Source: Anaerolineae bacterium
GTDB lineage: Bacteria; Chloroflexota; Anaerolineae; UBA4142
Length of the DNA: 6,161 nucleotides
Direction: 5' to 3'
NCBI GenBank assembly: GCA_027457205.1
Contig: DAIDTM010000498.1
Span: 1 to 6,161, forward strand
A program made the translations under genes and the position numbers. This document shows, one piece after another, positions 1-5,968 of the stretch. Below the pieces are notes generated by a model. The model saw only the letters and a program-made list of their open reading frames with translations, did no database searches and was not told where the DNA came from. Position 1 is the stretch's first letter, and the number at the start of each line of letters is the position of its first letter.

Positions 1-1002
1 GCTGGCACGATAGCGTTGTTGTTGCCGGAAACGAAGACGACGCGCTACGAAACGGCAGACCGGCCGGACTTTGAAGCCAAGTTCCAGGCGCTCTGCCCGA
101 CCTGCAAGATCATCTACAGCAATGCGAATCAAGATGCGACGACGCAAGCCAATCAGGTGGATGCGGCGTTGACGAACGGTGCCAAAGTTCTCGTGCTTGA
201 CCCAGTGGACTCGGCGGCGGCGGCGGCGCTGGCAGACAAAGCGAAAGCGCAAGGCGTGCCGGTGATTGCCTACGACCGCTTGATTCTCAACTCGACGGGT
301 GTGAACTATTACATCTCGTTCGACAACGTCAAGGTGGGTCAACTGCAAGCGCAGAGTCTGGTGGATGCGTTGAACAAAGCGGGCAAGACCAACCCGACGA
401 TCGTGATGATCAACGGTTCGCCGACGGACAACAATGCCAAGTTGTTCAAGCAAGGTGCGCACAGCGTGTTCGATCCGCTGGTAGCGGCGGGCAAGTTGAC
501 GATTGCGAAAGAGTATGACACGCCGGACTGGAGTCCCGATCAAGCGCAGAACGAAATGCAGCAAGCCCTGACGGCGCTGGGGAACAAGGTCGATGGGGTG
601 TATGCGGCGAATGACGGGACGGCAGGTGGAGCGATTGCGGCGATGAAGGCGGCGGGTTTGACGCCGTTGCCGCCCATCACGGGTCAGGATGCGCAGTTGG
701 ATGCGATTCAGCGGATTCTGGCGGGTCAGCAATACATGACGGTGTACAAAGCGATCAAGCCGGAAGCGGAAGCGGCGGCGACGTTGGCGTATGACTTGCT
801 GACGAAGACGACGGTGCCGGCGAACATGGTGACGGGTACGACGAACAACAGCAAGATGGATGTGCCGTCGGTGCTGTTGACGCCTATCGCAGTGACCAAG
901 GACAACGTCAAGACCACTGTGGTGGCGGATGGTTTCTGGAAAGCCACGGACATCTGCACTGCGGACTATGCTGCTGCCTGTACTGCAGCCGGAGTCAAGT
1001 AA
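1..1002 (+). CDS. xylF: D-xylose ABC transporter substrate-binding protein (5' truncated by window)
   Basis: Extracytoplasmic sugar-binding protein that delivers D-xylose, or a close pentose, to the XylG/XylH importer. The frame is open from base 1 (A-G-T-I-A-L-L-L-P...), so the start codon, signal peptide and first residues lie outside the window; the TTG triplets at 16-24 are internal codons, not a start. 333 codons are visible, ending in TAA at 1000-1002. Segments matching E. coli XylF as I recall it are AYDRLI (268-285), YISFDN (310-327), GSPTDNNAKLF (about 418-450), ANDGTAGGAI (607-636), GQDA (682-693), MTVYK (736-750) and DVPS.LLTPI (859-888). Both lobes of a periplasmic-binding-protein type I fold (Peripla_BP_4 type) are therefore present. 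The C-terminal tail carries two Cys (DIC..., AAC...). It is first in line with xylG and xylH. Ala and Thr codons are nearly all GCG/ACG up to about 885, then become mixed. The family call is firm; the exact sugar is inferred. Confidence 0.93.
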   Translation, partial: AGTIALLLPETKTTRYETADRPDFEAKFQALCPTCKIIYSNANQDATTQANQVDAALTNGAKVLVLDPVDSAAAAALADKAKAQGVPVIAYDRLILNSTGVNYYISFDNVKVGQLQAQSLVDALNKAGKTNPTIVMINGSPTDNNAKLFKQGAHSVFDPLVAAGKLTIAKEYDTPDWSPDQAQNEMQQALTALGNKVDGVYAANDGTAGGAIAAMKAAGLTPLPPITGQDAQLDAIQRILAGQQYMTVYKAIKPEAEAAATLAYDLLTKTTVPANMVTGTTNNSKMDVPSVLLTPIAVTKDNVKTTVVADGFWKATDICTADYAAACTAAGVK

Positions 1003-1028
1003 GAGGATAATCTAGCATCAAGAACGAA

Positions 1029-1062
1029 AGGAGCAGCCGCGACGCGCGCCGCGGCTGCTCCT
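1029..1062 (+). promoter_or_regulatory. Intercistronic stem-loop after xylF
   Basis: Perfect 13-bp stem (1029-1041 pairs with 1050-1062) with an 8-nt GC-rich loop, starting 27 nt after the xylF stop. No run of T follows, only TCAACTTGCG. A strong Rho-independent terminator is therefore less likely than a 3'-end protecting or attenuating hairpin. Such a hairpin would let the binding protein be made in excess over XylG and XylH, a common arrangement in binding-protein operons. The structure is seen; the role is inferred. Confidence 0.55.
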
Positions 1063-1190
1063 CAACTTGCGAAGGTGATTTTCATAACTCCGGAGTGTTA
1101 TTGCTTCGCTTGCAGTGACGCAGCCACAATCACCCGAATTTGCGCTGTGGCGCAATTGAAGTAAAATCAAGATCGGTGATGGAAAACGAA

Positions 1191-1222
1191 AAGAGCAATC
1201 GCCGTGTCCTGCGGTTGCTCTT
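1191..1222 (+). promoter_or_regulatory. Stem-loop immediately upstream of the xylG ribosome binding site
   Basis: 12-bp stem (1191-1202 with 1211-1222), complete apart from one G-T pair (1199/1214), with loop CGTGTCCT. It is preceded by A-rich sequence and followed by TT CACC, with no T-run. The stem ends 7 nt before the GGAGGTGA Shine-Dalgarno, so in the xylFGH transcript it would sit just 5' of the xylG initiation region. It could act as a second attenuation point, or as a barrier to decay for an mRNA processed in the spacer. The loop-side 10-mer GCAATCGCCG (1195-1204) recurs inside the terminator at 3353-3362. Confidence 0.5.
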
Positions 1223-1238
1223 CACCAATGGAGGTGAA
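1221..1238 (+). promoter_or_regulatory. xylG Shine-Dalgarno within a potential sequestering hairpin
   Basis: GGAGGTGA at 1230-1237 is a near-ideal Shine-Dalgarno, 6 nt from the GGAGG core to the TTG at 1241; it decides the xylG start. TTCACC (1221-1226) is complementary to GGTGAA (1233-1238) across a 6-nt loop, so part of the ribosome binding site can fold into a 6-bp hairpin. That hairpin competes for two bases with the larger stem at 1191-1222. A translational control role is inference; the complementarity is seen. Confidence 0.6.
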
Positions 1239-1240
1239 TT

Positions 1241-2059
1241 TTGAGCGCAACGGAACGCAAACCCATTCTGGAAATGCACGGCATCAGCAAACGCTTCGGC
1301 GCGGTGCAAGCTCTCTCCGATGTGGACTTTGAAGTCTACCTGGGCGAAGTCCTCGGCTTGGTAGGCGACAATGGCGCCGGCAAATCCACCCTGATCAAAA
1401 TAATCTCCGGCGCGTACCACGCGGATGCAGGGCATTACCTTTTCGATGGACGCGAAGTTGCCGTGAACAGTCCCCGCGACGCGACGGCGTTGGGCATCGA
1501 GACCGTCTATCAAGACCTCGCCCTCTGCGATAACCTCGACGTGGTGGCGAACCTGTATCTCGGTCGAGAACGGACGCGCACCCTCATCCCAGGTCTCGTC
1601 AAAATCATCGAAGAGATTCCGATGGAGCAGGAAGCCAACCGCATCGTCAGCGAACTGCACATTCGCATTCCATCGATCCGCTCTCAGGTCGCCTCGCTCT
1701 CCGGCGGTCAGCGGCAGTCGGCTGCCGTGTCGCGCGCGGTGATGTGGAATTCCAAAGTCGTCTTGCTGGACGAACCGACCGCCGCGCTCGGCGTGGAGCA
1801 AACGCATCAGGTCAAGGAACTCATCCGCCGGCTGCGCGATCGAGGTCTGGGAGTGGTCGTGATTAGTCACAACCTCGCGGATGTTTTCGATGTGTGCGAC
1901 CGGATCATCGTGCTGCGATTAGGCAAGCGCGGGGCAACGTTCCAGACGAATACGACCAATGCCGAACAAGTCGTCGCCGCAATCACCGGCGCTGAATTTG
2001 GCGTAACGGACAATGGCAAGGACAAGACCCCGGATAACGCCAGTCATTCCGATCGATGA
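1241..2059 (+). CDS. xylG: Sugar ABC transporter ATP-binding protein, single nucleotide-binding domain
   Basis: ATPase subunit that powers the xylose importer at the cytoplasmic face of XylH. It is 272 aa, starting at TTG 1241 because GGAGGTGA lies just upstream; the next in-frame ATG (codon 12, 1274) has no such site. Visible motifs are Walker A GDNGAGKST (residues 42-50), Q-loop Gln91 (VYQD), signature LSGGQRQS (153-160), Walker B VVLLDEPT (173-180, catalytic Glu178) and switch His210 (VISHN). All key residues for ATP hydrolysis are present. E. coli XylG and RbsA are about 500 aa with two fused domains. This protein has one domain, like the FrcA-type group, and probably works as a homodimer. 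After residue 250 comes a short polar tail. It ends TGA 2057-2059, 12 nt before xylH. The sugar is inferred from the flanking xylF and xylH. Confidence 0.93.
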   Translation: MSATERKPILEMHGISKRFGAVQALSDVDFEVYLGEVLGLVGDNGAGKSTLIKIISGAYHADAGHYLFDGREVAVNSPRDATALGIETVYQDLALCDNLDVVANLYLGRERTRTLIPGLVKIIEEIPMEQEANRIVSELHIRIPSIRSQVASLSGGQRQSAAVSRAVMWNSKVVLLDEPTAALGVEQTHQVKELIRRLRDRGLGVVVISHNLADVFDVCDRIIVLRLGKRGATFQTNTTNAEQVVAAITGAEFGVTDNGKDKTPDNASHSDR

Positions 2060-2071
2060 AGGAATCTTAAA

Positions 2072-3316
2072 ATGAAAAGCGTAGAACAAACCGCTCCCCG
2101 ATCGGTTGAAGCGGGTGAGAAAACAGACGCCGTCAGCAGTCTTCGGTCGTCCCTGTCCCTCGTCGATATTGGCTCGCTGCCGGTGATTTTAGGTTTGATC
2201 GTTATTGCCATCATCTTTCAAATCGCCAATCCCAATTTCCTTAGCCCGCTCAATCTGACCAACCTGATGGTACAAATTTCGGCGGTAGGCACGATGTCGG
2301 TGGGGATTGTGCTGGTGCTCTTGATCGGAGAAATCGATCTTTCCGTCGGCGCGGTTAGCGGCTTTTGCGCGAGCATTATGGCGGTCTTGTCCGTCAAGAA
2401 TAATGTGCCTACGCCCTTGGCGATTGGCGCGGGCGTTCTGACCGGCGCTGCTATCGGTCTTTTGCAAGGTTTTTGGTTCGCCAAACTGCACGTTCCATCG
2501 TTCGTGGTGACGTTGGCGGGATTCCTGGGATGGCAAGGCGCGTTGCTCTACGCGCTCGGCAGCACAGGCACGATCAATCTTAACGACGCGCTGATCGTCG
2601 GACTGGCGAATTATCGCTTGCCGGTGTGGCTGGGCTGGCTGCTCGGCATTCTCTTTGTGGGTCTGTATGCGTTCGGCATTGTTCAAAACCGCCGCCAACG
2701 CGCGCACGCCAACATGCACGTCGACTCGCTGACCATGATGATCGGGCGCGTCGCGCTGATGGCAGTGGGCGTGCTTGCCGCGATTGCCCTGATGAGCGTG
2801 AATCGAAGTTTTACCGATGTGCCGATCCAGGGCGTTCCTTCGGCAGTGCTTATCTTTATCGGATTCATTGTGGTTTTTGATTTCATCACCAAGCGGACGC
2901 AGTTCGGTCGCTACGTCTTCGCCGTGGGCGGCAACGCCGACGCCGCTCGGCGCGCCGGCATCAACGTCGAGCGAATCCGAATCGTCGTTTTCGTGCTGGG
3001 TTCGACGCTGGCGGCGTGCGGAGGCATCCTGGCTGGCTCGCGCTTGCTGGCGGTGAATCAATCGTCCGGCAGCGGCGACATTCTGCTCAACTCCATCGCC
3101 GCGGCGGTCATCGGCGGAACAAGCTTGTTCGGCGGACGCGGCAGCACGTGGGCGGCGCTTTTGGGCGCGTTGGTCATCGGCTCGATTTCGAATGGCATGG
3201 ACCTGCTGGCGCTCTCTTCGTCGATCAAGTTTATGGTGACCGGCGCGGTGCTGCTGCTCGCCGTCACGCTCGACGCGTACGCGCGCTCGCGGCGTGAGGC
3301 AAGCGGTCGCTCGTGA
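2072..3316 (+). CDS. xylH: Xylose-type ABC transporter permease
   Basis: Integral membrane channel of the sugar importer (CUT2 class, BPD_transp_2 fold), 414 aa, ATG 2072 with AAGGAA at 2059-2064 overlapping the end of xylG. A polar N-terminus of about 33 residues precedes roughly ten to twelve hydrophobic segments (near 34-51, 66-84, 91-108, 115-137, 143-162, 186-205, 226-243, 257-272, 302-325, 339-357, 361-380 and 384-400). Family marks are GEIDLSVGA (86-94), VPSFVVTLAG (141-150), the ATPase-coupling loop FGRYVFAVGGNADAARRAGI (278-297), and AAAVIGGTSLFGG (343-355). It is longer than ribose permeases (about 320 aa). The extra cytoplasmic stretch NRRQRAHANMHVDSLTMMIG (206-225) corresponds to the XylH-specific loop of E. 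coli XylH (about 390 aa), which favours the xylose assignment. It is last in the operon; a bidirectional terminator follows 14 nt after the stop. Confidence 0.93.
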   Translation: MKSVEQTAPRSVEAGEKTDAVSSLRSSLSLVDIGSLPVILGLIVIAIIFQIANPNFLSPLNLTNLMVQISAVGTMSVGIVLVLLIGEIDLSVGAVSGFCASIMAVLSVKNNVPTPLAIGAGVLTGAAIGLLQGFWFAKLHVPSFVVTLAGFLGWQGALLYALGSTGTINLNDALIVGLANYRLPVWLGWLLGILFVGLYAFGIVQNRRQRAHANMHVDSLTMMIGRVALMAVGVLAAIALMSVNRSFTDVPIQGVPSAVLIFIGFIVVFDFITKRTQFGRYVFAVGGNADAARRAGINVERIRIVVFVLGSTLAACGGILAGSRLLAVNQSSGSGDILLNSIAAAVIGGTSLFGGRGSTWAALLGALVIGSISNGMDLLALSSSIKFMVTGAVLLLAVTLDAYARSRREASGRS

Positions 3317-3330
3317 CCTGTGAAATCGTG

Positions 3331-3383
3331 TCGCGAAATCAAAAACCGCCGGGCAATCGCCGCGGCGGTTTTTGATTTCGCGA
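3331..3383. terminator. Bidirectional Rho-independent terminator between convergent genes
   Basis: 21-bp perfect inverted repeat: 3331-3351 pairs with 3363-3383. The inner loop can extend it by three more pairs (GGC 3352-3354 with GCC 3359-3361, loop AATC, one bulged G). The GC core is flanked by AAAAA on the left arm and TTTTT on the right, so both strands give a GC stem followed by a U-tract. It starts 14 nt after the xylH stop and ends 10 nt from the stop of the opposing gene, serving both. Confidence 0.9.
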
Positions 3384-3393
3384 TCTTGAGTTG

Positions 3394-5121
3394 TTAGTAA
3401 CAGGTCGGCGGCGCAGACAGCGCGATCAACGGAAAATAGTAGGTGTAGGGACCCGACCCACCAGTCGGACCGGTCGCTAGTTGGAAAGAGCCAATGCGTG
3501 TCTGCCATCCGCCGCCCGTTGTAGCGTAGTACTCGTTCGTGTACCAAAAAGTCAGATCGTCAACCGGGTCGATCGTCATTGCCGAATAGTCGCCCCAGCG
3601 GTTGGAGCCGTAGAGTTGTGCGCCTGTACCTTCGATGAGCGATGTTTCCGCAAAACAAAGTTGCCCCAGTGGATCGCTGACTAACCGTCCGGCATAGCGA
3701 ATAGCGGGATACATACTTGCGCTCGAAACGCTGTACCCCAGCGCCATATCACCGTTCTTGTCCACCGCCAAACTGCCCATCCAGCGATAGTTTGAATCGG
3801 GCTGAAAAGTTCCTTGTTGATAAACGTAGGGCGAACCGTTCGGATTGCGAATCTCGTACCAACGAATGCCTGTAGGATACCCAGTGTTGCTGCTCGCGGC
3901 GATGGTGTGATTTACCCAGAGCGATTCTATACCGCTGATATTGCGATACTGCAACTGCATCATCAACCGGTCGCCCAGCGAGTCAACTGATTGCCCGTTC
4001 AGTTCTGGCACGCATGCTGAAATGTTAGCCACATTACAAGGCATCGTAAAACTTGCCACGGTCAGGTCCTGGGGACCGGTAAAGTTGAATGTAGACGTGC
4101 TCCAATTCGCTTGAAACTTCCAAAGATGAAACGTATTCGTGTTTTGATCGATGGAGCCGAAAAACGCCGGTTCGCCGGAAGGCGGCGGGGTACTGCCGCG
4201 CAGGTTACCGGGCAACAGTCCGGCATAATTAGAAGATACATCGAAATAAACAGCATGCAAGCTAGCGCCGCTGAGCATGTCGCTTCGATTCAGCGCCCAG
4301 ACGCGCGCGCCTTGAGAATAGTTGCTTGAATTGAACAGATTAGCCGACATATAGTATCCGTCCGACCACACGCCGAACTTAGGATAGTCCGGAAAGAGCG
4401 AGTTGCCCGATAGCATGGCGTAGAGGTACCATCCACCGGAAACGGGATTCCCTGTTTTCGAAAAGGCAATGCACTCGTAAAACGGTCCATTTGAATTCGA
4501 CCACGCAAAGTCAGCCACAAGCCAGCGGTCGACGGTTGCATCGTAGAGCGCGATCGGATCGCCATAGTTGCTATTGTCGCAGGGAGTCCCGGTTCCACCG
4601 TTGCTGCTGAAGAGACTATCGAAGGAAAACGATGCCTGCAACGTACCGGTCTTGCTGTATATGCCGATTGCAATATTGACGGCTTGAATATAATTGTTTG
4701 GTCCCACATCGCCGTTTGTGTCCGGTGGATACCAGCCATCAAACGAAAGCCCGGCAAAATTCTGGAGCGGCGTTGGCGACTGGCGCGTTCCCATCTGCGT
4801 TTGCCGCACCGAATCGAGCGTTGTGCTCGGCGCGGGCGCATTTGCCGCGTGCAGATGCAAGACTGGCGGCGCTTCGCGGCTCTGCGCCGGTTGTCGCGGT
4901 TTCGGTAGCTGGCGCACATCGCCGTCAAATGACGACGCGGGAATGGGCGCGCCGATAAAAGGTCCTTGGACGCCGGGGCTGGGAGGCGCGGCGGCAGCAA
5001 TCGACGCACGGTGGGACGGGGGCTGCGCCTGAGCCGCGACCGGGCGCGCGCCGTCTGGCAGAACGAACACCAGCAGTCCTACCACGGTCAAAGCGATGAG
5101 ACAGAATTTGCGGACCTGCAT
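3394..5121 (-). CDS. Exported protein of unknown function, 575 aa
   Basis: I do not recognise a named family. Start ATG at 5121-5119 is preceded by GAAGGTG (5132-5126). Residues 1-30 form a signal peptide: MQVRK, a hydrophobic core at about 7-22, then a likely cut near VAA-QAQ (30-31). Residues 31-120 are Pro/Ala/Ser-rich and probably disordered. The rest is rich in aromatic residues, Gly, Ser and Asn and looks all-beta, perhaps a propeller. Landmarks are GWYPPDTNGDVGPNNYIQ (129-146), DYPKFGVWSDGYY (245-257), AVDKNGDMALGYSVSS (452-467), YPAIRYAGR (471-479) and RWGDYSAMTIDPVDDLTFWY (508-527). I recall this motif set from uncharacterised secreted bacterial proteins. DTNGD (134-138) and DKNGD (454-458) resemble Ca-binding DxNxD loops. 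Six Cys remain after the signal peptide (181, 217, 362, 370, 489, 574), so disulfides are possible. The tail GPYTYYFPLI (558-567) lacks an LPXTG sequence. It is likely monocistronic. Confidence 0.88.
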   Translation of the reverse strand: MQVRKFCLIALTVVGLLVFVLPDGARPVAAQAQPPSHRASIAAAAPPSPGVQGPFIGAPIPASSFDGDVRQLPKPRQPAQSREAPPVLHLHAANAPAPSTTLDSVRQTQMGTRQSPTPLQNFAGLSFDGWYPPDTNGDVGPNNYIQAVNIAIGIYSKTGTLQASFSFDSLFSSNGGTGTPCDNSNYGDPIALYDATVDRWLVADFAWSNSNGPFYECIAFSKTGNPVSGGWYLYAMLSGNSLFPDYPKFGVWSDGYYMSANLFNSSNYSQGARVWALNRSDMLSGASLHAVYFDVSSNYAGLLPGNLRGSTPPPSGEPAFFGSIDQNTNTFHLWKFQANWSTSTFNFTGPQDLTVASFTMPCNVANISACVPELNGQSVDSLGDRLMMQLQYRNISGIESLWVNHTIAASSNTGYPTGIRWYEIRNPNGSPYVYQQGTFQPDSNYRWMGSLAVDKNGDMALGYSVSSASMYPAIRYAGRLVSDPLGQLCFAETSLIEGTGAQLYGSNRWGDYSAMTIDPVDDLTFWYTNEYYATTGGGWQTRIGSFQLATGPTGGSGPYTYYFPLIALSAPPTCY

Positions 5122-5137
5122 CTTGCACCTTCACTTC

Positions 5138-5158
5138 GGTCGCCTGTTTGAGGCGACC
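5138..5158 (-). promoter_or_regulatory. Leader hairpin upstream of the secreted-protein gene
   Basis: Perfect 8-bp stem (5138-5145 with 5151-5158) and 5-nt loop, lying 5 nt upstream of the GAAGGTG ribosome binding site and close to the predicted transcription start. A stem at the extreme 5' end could protect the mRNA or tune initiation; that role is inferred. The arm GGCGACC recurs at 5234-5240 in the neighbouring terminator. Confidence 0.45.
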
Positions 5159-5168
5159 ACACACTAGC

Positions 5169-5196
5169 AGTATACGCAAATTTGGAATTGACGCAA
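5169..5196 (-). promoter_or_regulatory. Predicted sigma70-type promoter for the secreted-protein gene
   Basis: On the minus strand TTGCGT (5196-5191) and TATACT (5174-5169) are separated by 16 nt of AT-rich sequence. This gives an expected start near 5162 and a leader of about 40 nt. It is the only convincing -35/-10 pair in the gap between the E2 terminator and the gene. The match is good at -10 and moderate at -35. Confidence 0.5.
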
Positions 5197-5234
5197 TCAG
5201 AAAAAGGTATCCGCGATCCCAGACCGGAGTACAG

Positions 5235-5271
5235 GCGACCTCCCGCAGGTTCTGAAATCTGGGGAGGTCGC
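5235..5271 (-). terminator. Hairpin terminator downstream of the E2 gene
   Basis: 10-bp perfect outer stem (5235-5244 with 5262-5271), continued after one bulged G (5245) by a 6-bp inner stem (CAGGTT 5246-5251 with AATCTG 5256-5261, one G-T pair) and a CTGA loop. It starts 7 nt after the E2 stop codon (TAG, 5281-5279). No T-run follows on the minus strand, so termination may be partial or the hairpin may serve as 3'-end protection. It separates the E2 gene from the next gene's promoter. Confidence 0.6.
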
Positions 5272-5278
5272 TGGATTG

Positions 5279-5968
5279 CTATTCGGTAGGATATTCTTCG
5301 AGGAAGCGTTTGAGTTTTTGCATGAACTGATCGCCAATCGCGCCGTCGAGAAGGCGATGGTCGATCGTGATCGACAAATAGATCATCGGGCGAATCGCGA
5401 TCGCGTCGTTGATTACGACCGCGCGTTTTTGGATGGTGCCGACGCCGAGGATGGCGGACTGCGGTTGGTTGATGACGGGCATTCCGAAGAGCGAGCCGAA
5501 GATGCCATAGTTGGTGATCGTGAACGTTCCGCCCTGAACCTCGTCCGGCGTCAATCGTTTTTCGCGCGCGCGCGTCGCCAGGTCGTTGACCGCGCGCGCG
5601 ATGCCGAGCAAACTCTTATCGTCCGCGTGTTTGATGACCGGGACGATCAACCCATCCGCCAGCGCCACCGCGATGCCGATGTTGATGTCGCGCTTCATCG
5701 CGATGCCCTGGTCGGTATACGATGCGTTGACGATGGGCCACGCTTTGAGCGCGGCGACGGCGGCTTGGACGAAGAACGCGGTGTATGTGAGTTTGACGCC
5801 CTGCTTAGCAAACTCGGCTTCGTGCGTTTTTTGGTACGCCATCACGCGGCTCATATCTGCTTCGTGCACGCTGGAGACGTGCGGCGCGACGGCTTTCGAG
5901 CGTACCATGTGCTCCGCAATCGCTTTTCGCATTGGAGACAGCGGGACGATTTCTGTTCTCCCCTCCAC
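5279..5968 (-). CDS. 2-oxo acid dehydrogenase E2 (dihydrolipoamide acyltransferase), catalytic domain portion
   Basis: C-terminal part of the core enzyme that moves the acyl group from lipoyl-lysine to CoA in a pyruvate, 2-oxoglutarate or branched-chain dehydrogenase complex in the cytoplasm. Numbered from the first possible start after the upstream stop (GTG 5968-5966), 229 aa remain. They include the domain opening PLSPMRKAIAEHMVRSK (9-25), INIGIAVALADGLIVPVIK (95-113), GGTFTITNYGIFGS (146-159), INQPQSAILGVG (166-177) and the active-site motif DHRLLDG (203-209), with His204 and Asp208. The catalytic domain is full length (about 230 aa expected), so nothing is missing at this end. GTG 5968 has no Shine-Dalgarno and lies in the interdomain linker, so it is probably not a real start. 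The frame continues upstream into the interrupted part described separately. The sequence does not decide which 2-oxo acid is used. Confidence 0.85.
   Translation of the reverse strand: MEGRTEIVPLSPMRKAIAEHMVRSKAVAPHVSSVHEADMSRVMAYQKTHEAEFAKQGVKLTYTAFFVQAAVAALKAWPIVNASYTDQGIAMKRDINIGIAVALADGLIVPVIKHADDKSLLGIARAVNDLATRAREKRLTPDEVQGGTFTITNYGIFGSLFGMPVINQPQSAILGVGTIQKRAVVINDAIAIRPMIYLSITIDHRLLDGAIGDQFMQKLKRFLEEYPTE

Larger units (their letters stand above)
1023..1240 (+). repeat. Imperfect direct duplication of a hairpin plus Shine-Dalgarno-like cassette in the xylF-xylG spacer
   Basis: Two units of about 57 nt, at 1023-1080 and 1185-1240, share the same order of blocks: AACGAAA, GAGCA, CGC, a variable loop, GCGG, TGCTC, TCA, a short variable stretch, then AGGTGA followed by T-rich sequence. 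The loops and the stretch before AGGTGA differ. In the second unit AGGTGA is the working ribosome binding site of xylG. In the first unit no start codon or reading frame follows. The resemblance is visible by eye; whether it comes from duplication or from a common hairpin design in this genome is inference. Between the units (1081-1184) I see no gene, only a 10-nt palindrome (1087-1096) and a small hairpin (1140-1155: TTGCGC, loop TGTG, GCGCAA). Confidence 0.5.

Noticed and set aside
1003..1240. Possible small gene or known riboswitch in the xylF-xylG spacer
   Set aside because: No reading frame of useful length with a start and ribosome binding site, and no riboswitch core that I can recognise; only the stem-loops described.
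1130..1870. Minus-strand frame of 246 codons opposite xylG
   Set aside because: It covers the Walker A, signature and most other ATPase motifs in antisense, has no recognisable domain and no good ribosome binding site.
2189..3547. Long minus-strand reading frame (452 codons) opposite xylH
   Set aside because: It is antisense to a clearly conserved permease and runs across the terminator into the next gene. Its translation is Arg/Gln/His-rich with no motif, as expected of a shadow frame in GC-rich DNA.
4290..5009. Second minus-strand frame of 239 codons within the secreted-protein gene
   Set aside because: It lies in another frame of the same DNA, is Arg-rich and lacks a signal peptide or motifs, whereas the longer frame has a signal peptide, ribosome binding site and coherent aromatic motifs.
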